The notes under the pieces were generated by a model, which worked only from the letters and a program-made list of their open reading frames with translations, was not told where the DNA came from and ran no database searches. From the NCBI GenBank assembly GCA_022759065.1, contig JAEMPZ010000182.1, forward strand, positions 1-6,596: a stretch of DNA of 6,596 bases, read 5' to 3'. Source of the DNA: Acidobacteriota bacterium (GTDB lineage: Bacteria; Acidobacteriota; UBA4820; DSQY01). Position 1 is the stretch's first letter, and every line of letters starts with the position of its first letter. This document shows, one piece after another, positions 1 to 6,552 of the stretch. The position numbers were made by a program, and so were the translations under genes.

Positions 1-50
1 GAATGCGACCTGCACCTTGCCCCCTGAAAAAGCTATTTTGGACAGGCGTG

Positions 51-139
51 ATGTTAAATTTTGAATGTTGAATTGTGGTAGAGCATTTATTATTCAAAGC
101 AGTACCACAATTTAAAATTGAGAATTTAAAATCCAACAT
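51..139. repeat. AT-rich imperfect inverted repeat, non-coding
   Basis: This is a low-complexity AT-rich stretch between the window start and the 3' end of the permease gene. AATTGTGGTA at 71-80 has an exact reverse complement at 103-112, leaving a 22-base loop. ATGTTG at 65-70 is echoed by CAACAT at 134-139, so the imperfect fold spans most of the segment. Words such as TTTAAAATT and TTGAAT recur in both orientations. No reading frame here resembles a protein. It could act as a bidirectional 3' structure for the permease mRNA, but there is no GC stem followed by a T-run, so I do not call it a terminator. The remaining bases, 1-50 and 140-199, show no gene. Confidence 0.6.
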
Positions 140-199
140 TTGTCCTCACTGTGGTTCGCGTTGCGAGGCCGCACTCACTTCCTTTTGCAAGCGCCCCGG

Positions 200-2281
200 C
201 TAAATTCTCATTCGAATAGGCAGGATTACGGTCATGAGCCCGCTGAACTGAAGCCGTTTCTGGATCGCAAAAGCCGTGTCGTTGTGCAGCAGGCGGTAGT
301 AGAACTTCTCCTTAGCGAAGACGAGTTTTCCAAGGAAGAAAACGGCCTTGGGGAATTCACGGCCGATTTCGCCGCAAAGGGACTCGGCCTCCTGAAGGAC
401 GTCGGTGCCGATGCGGTAACGGTATTCAGCGCGAAGCCCCATGTTCCTTGCCAGGTCCACGTAGCGCTTGAGGTTTTCCTCGGTGCTTTTTTCCAGGCGC
501 TCCAGTTCTCCATGGCCCTTGAAGGCGCCGGAGTCAACCGCCCCGACCGAAAGAAAGAGGACGTTTTTGTAGTAGCCGGGAAAGAGCCGCATGATGTTGA
601 GGAGCGAGTGAATACCGAGGCCGCCATATCCTGAAACAAGAAGCGCGGCCACCGGCTGGTTTCGGTCAATCGGTTCGGCTTCCGCCGCCAACGGAGCGGA
701 CGACGGAATTTGCGTGAGGATGGTGTCCAGTTGGCCGATTTCCGCGCGCACCCCCTCGTAGTGGCGCTTGATCAACAAACAGATCGTAATGAATGAGGCC
801 GTGATGACCAGGGTCAGCCAACCGCCCTCTTTGAACTTTTCCAGCGTGGTTACGACCAAGATGACGGCGCAAAGCATGAAGGTCGCCCCGTGCAGCGCAA
901 GGTTTTTCCACCACCCTGGTTGAAGATGGCGCTCGCGGACCCAAAACCGGCTCATGCCGAGCTGTGTCAGGCTGAACGTCAGAAAGACGTTGATGGAATA
1001 GAGGACTACCAGCAGGAAAACCTGCCCTTTGGTGTAGATCATCACCAGTGCCGCGGCAACGGCCATCAGGACTATTCCGTTTCTCGCGACAAGCCGTTCG
1101 GAGAGGTTGGCAAAGCGGTGCGGAGCGAAGGAGTCCATGGCCATATTGGCCAGAACCCTTGGCCCGTCAATGAATCCAGCTTGCGCCGCCACGAAAAGCA
1201 GCGCTCCCTCGGATACGAGCGTCACCACCACCAGCCAGACCCCGACCTGCCACCCGCCGGCCTGCCATGAGCCGAAGACCCTCTCCAGAAGGACGGCGTT
1301 CATGGTCTTGCCCTCCTGCGGCGCCGCTTGCCAGAGGAGATAGCAGGCGAGAATGCCGCCGGCGGTAAAGATCAGCGATCCCGCCATGTAGAGCATTGTC
1401 CGTTTTGCCGTGGCCACGCGCGGCTCCTTGAGAATCTGGATGCCGTTGGATACAGCCTCGATGCCCGTGTAGGTTCCTCCGCCCAGCGAATAGGCCCTGA
1501 GGAAGATCATCAAAAGCGCCCACCAGCCCAGAGTTCCAAGGTCGCTGGACAGTTGGCGATGGGTTTCGCTGGCTATTTGAGGCAGGCGGCCAACGTGGGC
1601 GAAAATGCCGTAGGTGATCAAGAGCAGGTGCGTCGCCAGAAAGACGAGAAATATGGGCAGAAGCGTCTTGATGGACTCCTTCACGCCTCTGAGGTTAAGC
1701 AGAAGGAGGACGAAGAGGGCCGCAAGTTCCATCGGGAGCCTGTAAGGCTGAGCGCTCAATGGCATGAAACTCAGTATCGCCTCGACCCCCGAACAGATTG
1801 ACACGGTGATCGTTAGAACGTAGTCCACGACCAGGGCGGAACCGGACACGACGCCGGCCGTTGGTCCCAATAACTTGGTGGCCACGAGGTAGCCGCCTCC
1901 GCCGCTGGGAAAATGTTCAACCACGTGGCTATAGGAAATCGAGAGCATCAGGACCGTAATCGCCGTCAGCAGCGCGAGAAAAATCGCCAAGTACTCGTGG
2001 CCCAAAATGGCGCGAAAAGCTTCGTCAGGGCCGTAAGATGATGACGATAGGCCATCCGCTCCAAGCCCCACCCACGCCAAGAAGGCGACGAGGGCCAGCT
2101 TGTGAAATACCTGTGGGTCTTTCAGATCGCGGGGTTTGCCAAGGACAAGACGCTTGAGGGCGCCACCCCATCCCTCTTTCTTGGGAGCCGGTTCCGGCAA
2201 GCCGGATGGCTCCTCTGGTAGCTCGATCAAGTTGTTCTCCAGGCGGCGGCATGGCGCGGTGACGACCGCCGCGGGCGGCAT
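200..2281 (-). CDS. KimA-like APC-superfamily permease (probable K+/H+ symporter) with C-terminal cytosolic domain
   Basis: Inner-membrane transporter of 693 aa. About 12 hydrophobic segments lie between residues 62 and 505, followed by a soluble domain at ~540-693 that looks like the alpha/beta, USP-like domain of KimA proteins. Seen directly: GADGLSSSSYGPDE (74-87) in TM1, SGGGGY (126-131), VDYVLTITVS (152-161) in TM3 and TGIEA (272-276) in TM6. From memory of Bacillus subtilis KimA, the K+ and proton site residues are D36, Y43, T121, S125, T230 and E233. The same residues at the same local spacing occur here as D76, Y83, T157, S161, T272 and E275. K+ uptake by proton symport is therefore inferred, although automatic annotation would probably say amino-acid permease. 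The frame stays open upstream to 2875, but that part is antisense to lipA. I chose the ATG at 2281, which has no Shine-Dalgarno. A TTG at 2230 preceded by GGAG with a 6-base gap is a serious alternative (676 aa). The gene stands alone and is divergent from lipA. Confidence 0.85.
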   Translation of the reverse strand: MPPAAVVTAPCRRLENNLIELPEEPSGLPEPAPKKEGWGGALKRLVLGKPRDLKDPQVFHKLALVAFLAWVGLGADGLSSSSYGPDEAFRAILGHEYLAIFLALLTAITVLMLSISYSHVVEHFPSGGGGYLVATKLLGPTAGVVSGSALVVDYVLTITVSICSGVEAILSFMPLSAQPYRLPMELAALFVLLLLNLRGVKESIKTLLPIFLVFLATHLLLITYGIFAHVGRLPQIASETHRQLSSDLGTLGWWALLMIFLRAYSLGGGTYTGIEAVSNGIQILKEPRVATAKRTMLYMAGSLIFTAGGILACYLLWQAAPQEGKTMNAVLLERVFGSWQAGGWQVGVWLVVVTLVSEGALLFVAAQAGFIDGPRVLANMAMDSFAPHRFANLSERLVARNGIVLMAVAAALVMIYTKGQVFLLVVLYSINVFLTFSLTQLGMSRFWVRERHLQPGWWKNLALHGATFMLCAVILVVTTLEKFKEGGWLTLVITASFITICLLIKRHYEGVRAEIGQLDTILTQIPSSAPLAAEAEPIDRNQPVAALLVSGYGGLGIHSLLNIMRLFPGYYKNVLFLSVGAVDSGAFKGHGELERLEKSTEENLKRYVDLARNMGLRAEYRYRIGTDVLQEAESLCGEIGREFPKAVFFLGKLVFAKEKFYYRLLHNDTAFAIQKRLQFSGLMTVILPIRMRI

Positions 2282-2285
2282 TATA
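2280..2285 (-). promoter_or_regulatory. possible -10 box (TATAAT) for the permease gene
   Basis: The minus strand reads a perfect TATAAT that overlaps the ATG at 2281. No convincing -35 hexamer lies 16-18 bases upstream. If the box is used, transcription would begin inside the first codons of the ATG-start version, which would favour translation from the TTG at 2230 with its GGAG ribosome site. Chance occurrence is possible. Confidence 0.25.
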
Positions 2286-2290
2286 CCACA

Positions 2291-2312
2291 GTGCCTTGGT
2301 GCCTTGGTGGTG
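2291..2312. repeat. tandem 8-bp repeat in the divergent intergenic region
   Basis: GTGCCTTG occurs twice in tandem (2291-2298 and 2299-2306), followed by GTGGTG. On the other strand this reads as CACCAAGG-type words. It is one of several word-based low-complexity tracts in the gaps of this window. It sits between the permease start and the lipA promoter region. No protein-binding role can be shown. Confidence 0.6.
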
Positions 2313-2334
2313 AGCTGGCAGGGGCGTTTGCCGC

Positions 2335-2363
2335 TTGAATTAGCCGGGCGCGTGGAATACTCT
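2335..2363 (+). promoter_or_regulatory. weak candidate sigma-70-type promoter for lipA
   Basis: TTGAAT (2335-2340) and TACTCT (2358-2363) are separated by 17 bases and lie about 20 bases before the probable TTG start of lipA. The -10 matches consensus at only three of six positions, so this is a weak call supported mostly by location. An alternative AT-rich TATATC follows at 2363-2368. Confidence 0.25.
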
Positions 2364-2383
2364 ATATCACCTTGGGAGGCCGT

Positions 2384-3244
2384 TTGCTCGAAAACTCCAG
2401 AAAGCCCCAGTGGTTCAGGGAAAACATTCAGCGGCTGGCGGTTGGAGAAGCGGCGAGCGAAGTGCTGCGGACCATCCGCGAGAACCGCCTCGCGACCGTG
2501 TGCACTTCCGCGGCATGCCCGAACAAGGGCGTCTGCTTCGCCGAGGGCACGGCCACTTTCATGATACTTGGTGATGTCTGCACGCGCGCTTGCCGCTTCT
2601 GCAACATTTCGACGGGAAAGCCCGAGCCAACCGACTACGATGAGCCGAGGCGCCTCGCTGACGCGGCTCTGGCGCTCAAGCTGCGCTTCGTGGTCGTGAC
2701 ATCCGTTTGCAGGGACGACCTGCCCGATGAGGGAGCCTCGGCTTTTGCCATGACCATCGCGGCGCTCAAGGAGCGAATTCCCAAAGTCAAGGTCGAGGTT
2801 CTTACCCCGGACTTTTCGGGACGGGACGATTGTCTGCAAACGGTTTTGGATGCGGGCCCCGACGTGTTCAACCACAACCTGGAAACGGTGAGGCGTCTCA
2901 CGCCGCGCCTGCGCGCGAAAGCGCGCTACGACAGGTCACTTGGCGTCCTGGCAAGAGCCCGCGAGCTTGCGCCGGAGATTCCAACCAAGAGCGGCCTGAT
3001 GGTTGGGCTTGGAGAAACTCGGGACGAGCTGCGCGAGACTTTCGCGGAGTTGGCGAAGGCCGGCGTGAGCCGCCTGACGATCGGGCAGTACCTTCAGCCG
3101 TCGCGCCTGCACCATCCCGTCGCAAGGTATTACGAGCCCGGCGAGTTTGACGAGCTGCGCCTGGAGGCCAAGGCCGCCGGAATCGGCGCCGTCCTGGCGG
3201 GGCCCCTGGTCCGGAGTTCATACCACGCCGGGGCGTTTACTTAA
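2384..3244 (+). CDS. lipA: lipoyl synthase, radical SAM
   Basis: LipA inserts two sulfur atoms into a protein-bound octanoyl group (on E2 subunits or GcvH) to make the lipoyl cofactor, using S-adenosylmethionine and two [4Fe-4S] clusters in the cytosol. Numbering from the chosen start, the auxiliary-cluster motif CX4CX5C is C40/C45/C51, the radical-SAM motif CX3CX2C is C66/C70/C73, and the C-terminal RSSYHA motif (277-282) supplies Ser279 as the fourth ligand of the auxiliary cluster. RKPQWFREN (6-14) is the usual LipA N-terminal motif. The frame opens at a TTG at 2372, but the TTG at 2384 is preferred because GGGAGG (2374-2379) precedes it by 4 bases and the product (286 aa) then begins like its relatives. 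No in-frame ATG fits. Oddities are C109 and E116 in TSVCRDDLPDEGA, where family members usually have D and G. The gene points towards lpdA, 146 bases downstream, and co-transcription is plausible. Confidence 0.95.
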   Translation: MLENSRKPQWFRENIQRLAVGEAASEVLRTIRENRLATVCTSAACPNKGVCFAEGTATFMILGDVCTRACRFCNISTGKPEPTDYDEPRRLADAALALKLRFVVVTSVCRDDLPDEGASAFAMTIAALKERIPKVKVEVLTPDFSGRDDCLQTVLDAGPDVFNHNLETVRRLTPRLRAKARYDRSLGVLARARELAPEIPTKSGLMVGLGETRDELRETFAELAKAGVSRLTIGQYLQPSRLHHPVARYYEPGEFDELRLEAKAAGIGAVLAGPLVRSSYHAGAFT

Positions 3245-3330
3245 AAAAGGAGATGAAGGGCACAAAGAGCGGATAATGGATCAAAGATGAGGGACGAGGG
3301 AGGCAGGGAAGACGGCGGGCGGAAGACGCC
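3245..3330 (+). repeat. purine-rich low-complexity spacer
   Basis: The bases directly after the lipA stop are strongly purine-biased on the plus strand. They are built from GATGAAGG, GATGAGGG and GACGAGGG-like words. The tract has no open frame with family resemblance and no terminator hairpin, so read-through from lipA into lpdA is possible. Confidence 0.5.
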
Positions 3331-3390
3331 GGACGGCAGTTGCAGGAGGCATCCCCAGATGCCGATTGCGGTAATCCATGCGAGGGGCCA

Positions 3391-4797
3391 ATGGCTGAAT
3401 CGTGCGAAGTGCTGATCATAGGCGGCGGGCCAGCCGGATACGCGGCGGCTCTTCAGGCGGCGCGCAAAGGCTTTGCCGTTACGCTTGTAGAGAAAGAGGC
3501 CATAGGCGGAACGTGCCTCAACAGAGGTTGCATCCCGACGAAGGCGCTCCTTTCGGCAACGGAGCCTTTGGACCGACAGGAGGCCTGGGGCGAGATGGGG
3601 CTGCGGCCGCAAGGCGGCCTCTTTGTTGACACGGATGCTTTGCGCTCCTTCTCTTCCCGCTGCGTCGAGAAGCTCGTGGGCGGGGTAGAGTTCCTTCTCG
3701 AAAAGCGAAAAGTGAGAATCTTGCGCGGCGAGGGGCGCTTCGCGGCGCCGGGCCTCGTCACGGTGGCTGGCGCTGATGGAATCGTCACCGAGCTTGCGCC
3801 GGAACGCGTCTTGATAGCGACGGGCTCTCGGTCGCACGCGCTCTCGATGGCGGCCGAGGACGGAGAGCGCGTTGTCTCTTCGGACCGGCTTGTGACGGTG
3901 CCCTCTGTTCCAGAAAGGCTCGTCATCATAGGCGCCGGCGTCATCGGGCTTGAACTGGGGACGCTCTATAGAAGGCTCGGTTCGAAGGTTACGTTCATCG
4001 AGATGCTTCCGGGCCTTTTCCCCTTCTGTGACAACGACGTCGCCGCGCACGCTTCCGCGGCTTTCAGAAAGCAGGGGCTCGTTTTCAACTTCAAGGCGGC
4101 GCTGACGGAGGTTCAAACCGCCGGTCCCGCTTGCAAGATAATCTTCAAAAACGCCAAGGGGGAGGACCAGTTCCTTGAAGCCGAGATGGTGCTTGTGGCG
4201 GTGGGACGCGATCCCAAGAGCGATGGCCTGGGCCTTGAAAAGGCGGGAATCGAGACCAATGAGAGAGGCTTTGTGAAGACCGGCGAACACTGGCAAACCA
4301 CGGCGCCGGGCGTCTACGCGGCGGGAGACGTGCGAGGAGGGCTGATGCTGGCGCACAAGGCCACCCATGAAGCGCTCGCCGTGGTGTCTCATTGGGCCGG
4401 AGAGGCCGAGCCCATGGAGAAGCCTTACATCCCAAACGTCGTCTACACGCATCCCGAGCTGGCCGTCGTAGGGCTGACCGAGAGCCAGGCGAAAGCCCAG
4501 GGCGCAGCGCGCCTGAAGGCGGGCAAGTTCCCTTTCCGGGCGAATGGCCGCGCGATAACGGCTTCGGACGAAGAGGGCCTCGTAAAAATCATCGCCGATC
4601 CTACAACGGACGAAATCCTGGGCGCGCAAATTCTCGGCCCTTCGGCTTCGGAACTGGTCCATATTATCTCGGTGGCGATGAGTTCCGGGGCGAGGCTCAA
4701 GGACCTCCGCCACGTCATCTTCGCCCATCCGACGCTCTCGGAGACGGTCCACGAGGCAATTCTAGCGGCGGCCGGCGAGCCGCTTCACCAACTATAA
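3391..4797 (+). CDS. lpdA: dihydrolipoyl dehydrogenase (E3 flavoprotein)
   Basis: This FAD- and NAD-dependent disulfide oxidoreductase reoxidises dihydrolipoyl groups of 2-oxoacid dehydrogenase complexes and the glycine cleavage H protein, making NADH. It has 468 aa, normal for the family. Domains in order: the FAD-binding Rossmann motif GGGPAG (11-16); the redox disulfide in GGTCLNRGCIPTK (39-51), C42 and C47; ATGS (143-146); the NAD-binding GAGVIGLELG (181-190) ending in E204; the second FAD motif with AAGD (310-313); and the dimerisation domain with HPTLSE (446-451), which provides the catalytic His446/Glu451 pair. The ATG at 3391 is chosen because GAGG (3382-3385) precedes it by 5 bases and the protein then starts right at the Rossmann fold. 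The frame opens at a TTG at 3340, but those 17 extra residues are unlike the family. No E1 or E2 gene is in view, so which complex it serves is unknown. The neighbouring lipA fits a lipoate role. Confidence 0.95.
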   Translation: MAESCEVLIIGGGPAGYAAALQAARKGFAVTLVEKEAIGGTCLNRGCIPTKALLSATEPLDRQEAWGEMGLRPQGGLFVDTDALRSFSSRCVEKLVGGVEFLLEKRKVRILRGEGRFAAPGLVTVAGADGIVTELAPERVLIATGSRSHALSMAAEDGERVVSSDRLVTVPSVPERLVIIGAGVIGLELGTLYRRLGSKVTFIEMLPGLFPFCDNDVAAHASAAFRKQGLVFNFKAALTEVQTAGPACKIIFKNAKGEDQFLEAEMVLVAVGRDPKSDGLGLEKAGIETNERGFVKTGEHWQTTAPGVYAAGDVRGGLMLAHKATHEALAVVSHWAGEAEPMEKPYIPNVVYTHPELAVVGLTESQAKAQGAARLKAGKFPFRANGRAITASDEEGLVKIIADPTTDEILGAQILGPSASELVHIISVAMSSGARLKDLRHVIFAHPTLSETVHEAILAAAGEPLHQL

Positions 4798-5009
4798 TGG
4801 ACGAAGGGCTTAAGAAAGACAGGTTATTAGCAGAGACGGACTGTAGGCTGTTAGCAGGGAAAGTATGAAGTATGAAGGCAGAAGTATGAAGGGATGTGCT
4901 TAACTTTCATTAAGTTAAGAAGAAAGTACAACACTTCAACCTTCATCATTCAAACTTCATACTTGCTCCTTACAGTATACAGCCTCGGCACTTGCGGAGT
5001 CAGCAGCTC
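4798..5009. repeat. repeat-rich intergenic region with nested inverted repeats
   Basis: AAGTATGAAG occurs three times (4861-4870, 4868-4877, 4882-4891), and its exact reverse complement CTTCATACTT is at 4955-4964. Between them is a perfect small hairpin with an 8-base stem, CTTAACTT (4899-4906) and AAGTTAAG (4912-4919), around a 5-base loop. Further out, CTGTAGGCTGTTA-like words (from 4842) are mirrored by ACAGTATACAGCC (4973-4985), so most of 4842-4985 folds on itself imperfectly. No coding frame is evident. The region must hold the promoter of the response regulator unless that gene is read from lpdA, but no clear -35/-10 pair is visible. Confidence 0.6.
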
Positions 5010-6377
5010 ATGACGAATGACATCCTTGTCATAGAGGACAACCCGGACACCACGGAGCTGCTTGGCGAGTTTCTTGCGGCGTATCCCTTGACCGTCATCA
5101 CCGCCTCCAGTGCCTCGGAGGGACTTGATGCCGTGAAGGCGAGGCAGCCAGTCATCGTTTTATTGGACTACAAGCTGCCTGACGAAGACGGCCTCACGCT
5201 TCTTCCGAAGATCCTCGCGCAAAACCCGCGCACGCAGGTCATCCTCATGACCGCCTACGCAACGGTGCCGCTGGCGGTTGAAGCGGTGCGCATCGGGGCG
5301 CTGGATGTCCTCCCAAAGCCATTCGGCACTGATCAGTTGGACATTGTCCTCCAGCGGGCGCTGCGCGTCGCCGCGCTGGTCGCCCGAAGTTTTGACGGCA
5401 GGGAAGAGCTTGAACGGCGCTTCATGAGCCCCAACCTGATCGGGGAATCGCCCGCCTTTCTGAAGGCGCTGCGGCTTGCCGGCGAAGTCGCGGCAACCGA
5501 GGCCACCGTTCTGATTACAGGCGCGAGCGGCACCGGCAAAGAGCTTTTCGCGCGCGCCATCCACTTCAATTCGCCAAGGAAACTCAAGCCTTTCTTCCCG
5601 ATTAACTGCTCCGCCATTCCAGACTCGCTGCTTGAGAGCGAGCTCTTCGGTTACCGCAAGGGCGCATTCACCGGGGCCGACAGCGACAGGCAGGGCATCT
5701 TCGCCACTTCAGATGGCGGCACCGTCTTTCTGGACGAGATAGCCGAAACCTCGCCCGCCTTTCAGGCCAAGCTATTAAGGGTGATCGAGGAGAGGCAATA
5801 CCTTCCCCTTGGCGCGACGGAGCTTAAACGATGCAACGTCAGGATACTAGCCGCCACGAACAAACCGCTTGAGGAGTGGGTCGCGGAAGGGAAGTTCCGC
5901 GAGGATCTCTACTACCGCATAAACGGGTTTGAAATAAGGCTTCCCTTGCTCAGGGAGCGGCAAAGCGACATCGCTATTCTGGCTGAACATTTTTTGAGCG
6001 AGATCTCGCGTTCGCAAGGCAGGGCCAAGCCTCCATCGCTTGGAAAGGGCGCGCTCGAAGCGCTCGCCGCTTACTCGTGGCCTGGGAACATCCGCGAGCT
6101 GCGAAACAAGCTCCAGATGGCCTGCATCCTTTCCACGGGCGACGTGCTAAAGCCCCAGGACATCTTTCCCAAAGGGGACTTTTGGCCACGCTCCCAGGCC
6201 TCGGAACGCTGGATGCTTCCGCAAGAAGGCGTCAAATGGGAGTCGCTCGAAAAGGATTTTTTGGGCCAGGCTTTTGAGCGCTCCGGCCGCAACGTTTCAA
6301 AAGCGGCCAAGCTTCTAGGCATGTCGCGCGCGACCTTTCGCTACCGCATGAGGAAGTTCGGCCTTCGCGAAGAGTAA
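5010..6377 (+). CDS. NtrC-family sigma-54-dependent response regulator
   Basis: This is a cytoplasmic two-component response regulator of 455 aa that, when phosphorylated, should assemble and use ATP to open promoters held by sigma-54 RNA polymerase. The receiver domain spans ~1-120: acidic pair E9/D10, phospho-acceptor D53 (LLDYKLPDEDG), T81 and K103. The AAA+ domain spans ~140-370: Walker A GASGTGKE (171-178), the intact sigma-54 contact loop GAFTGA (218-223), Walker B GGTVFLDEI (236-244) and REDLYYRI (297-304) with the arginine-finger region. A Fis-type helix-turn-helix lies at ~425-452 (NVSKAAKLLGMSRATFRYRM). All catalytic and sigma-54 contact motifs are present. The ATG at 5010 was chosen, with GGAG at 4996-4999 and a rather long 10-base gap. 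The frame begins 6 codons earlier at a TTG with no ribosome site. The target process is unknown. No sensor kinase lies in this window. Confidence 0.95.
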   Translation: MTNDILVIEDNPDTTELLGEFLAAYPLTVITASSASEGLDAVKARQPVIVLLDYKLPDEDGLTLLPKILAQNPRTQVILMTAYATVPLAVEAVRIGALDVLPKPFGTDQLDIVLQRALRVAALVARSFDGREELERRFMSPNLIGESPAFLKALRLAGEVAATEATVLITGASGTGKELFARAIHFNSPRKLKPFFPINCSAIPDSLLESELFGYRKGAFTGADSDRQGIFATSDGGTVFLDEIAETSPAFQAKLLRVIEERQYLPLGATELKRCNVRILAATNKPLEEWVAEGKFREDLYYRINGFEIRLPLLRERQSDIAILAEHFLSEISRSQGRAKPPSLGKGALEALAAYSWPGNIRELRNKLQMACILSTGDVLKPQDIFPKGDFWPRSQASERWMLPQEGVKWESLEKDFLGQAFERSGRNVSKAAKLLGMSRATFRYRMRKFGLREE

Positions 6378-6403
6378 AATAATTGACGATATCATTCACA
6401 AAG

Positions 6404-6419
6404 TGGCCCATATGAGCCA
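6404..6419. promoter_or_regulatory. candidate upstream activator dyad
   Basis: TGGCCCATATGAGCCA is a 16-bp palindrome with a single mismatched pair. Its centre lies about 118 bases before the start site predicted from the sigma-54 promoter at 6503. NtrC-type activators with Fis-type DNA-binding domains usually bind dyads roughly 100-200 bases upstream, so position and symmetry fit. Only one copy is seen and no binding specificity is known for this regulator. Confidence 0.3.
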
Positions 6420-6486
6420 GAAGTGTCGCTTTATGCAAACGGCCATTTTCCGCAACCCACTGCAATACAACGGCTTCTCCTTTGAG

Positions 6487-6543
6487 TCCTCGTTACGCCT
6501 ATTTGGCATTCACTTTGCTAGTTAAGCCACCGGGTAACGAGGA
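6487..6543. repeat. 10-bp perfect inverted repeat flanking the sigma-54 promoter
   Basis: TCCTCGTTAC (6487-6496) is the exact reverse complement of GTAACGAGGA (6534-6543). The 37 bases between the arms contain the complete -24/-12 promoter. The right arm runs into the Shine-Dalgarno of the next start codon. Because the predicted start site (~6530) lies inside, a transcript would carry only the right arm. If functional, the repeat acts at DNA level, for example as an operator, or belongs to a longer read-through RNA. Confidence 0.6.
6503..6519 (+). promoter_or_regulatory. sigma-54 (-24/-12) promoter
   Basis: The sequence TTGGCATTCACTTTGCT matches the YTGGCA-N6-TTGCW core. The GG (6505-6506) and GC (6517-6518) are 12 bases apart, exactly the spacing sigma-54 holoenzyme requires. 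The usual CG after TGGCA is replaced by TT. A start site near 6530 is predicted. The promoter lies downstream of a gene for a sigma-54 activator and points at a strong ribosome site and ATG, which supports it beyond the bare motif match. Confidence 0.6.
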
Positions 6544-6552
6544 GGGGCCAGC

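Noticed and set aside
140..634. 164-codon plus-strand frame over the permease 3' end
   Set aside because: It is antisense to the conserved C-terminal domain of the permease, with no motif and no ribosome site.
2315..2332. Sigma-54-like CTGGCA...TTGCC upstream of lipA
   Set aside because: The GG-GC spacing is 13 rather than the required 12 and the last base does not match W.
2282..2875. N-terminal extension of the permease frame
   Set aside because: These ~198 codons lie antisense to lipA and across its promoter region, look nothing like a permease and are simply an uninterrupted frame.
3241..4752. 503-codon open frame antisense to lpdA
   Set aside because: It mirrors lpdA, is rich in Arg/Pro/Ser as expected for antisense of GC-rich DNA and shows no family motif. 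lpdA has all its catalytic motifs.
4984..4995. GGCAC followed directly by TTGC before the response regulator
   Set aside because: Both half-elements are adjacent with no 4-base spacer plus CG, so it cannot be a -24/-12 promoter.
6412..6525. 37-codon frame from ATG 6412 to TAA 6523
   Set aside because: No Shine-Dalgarno, no recognisable product, and it runs through the sigma-54 promoter. Its ATG belongs to the palindromic dyad. An unlisted small peptide cannot be excluded.
6521..6527. GTTAAGC resembling the GTTRRRY core of an integron attC site
   Set aside because: No matching RYYYAAC and no attC-like fold around it; the 7-base match is expected by chance.
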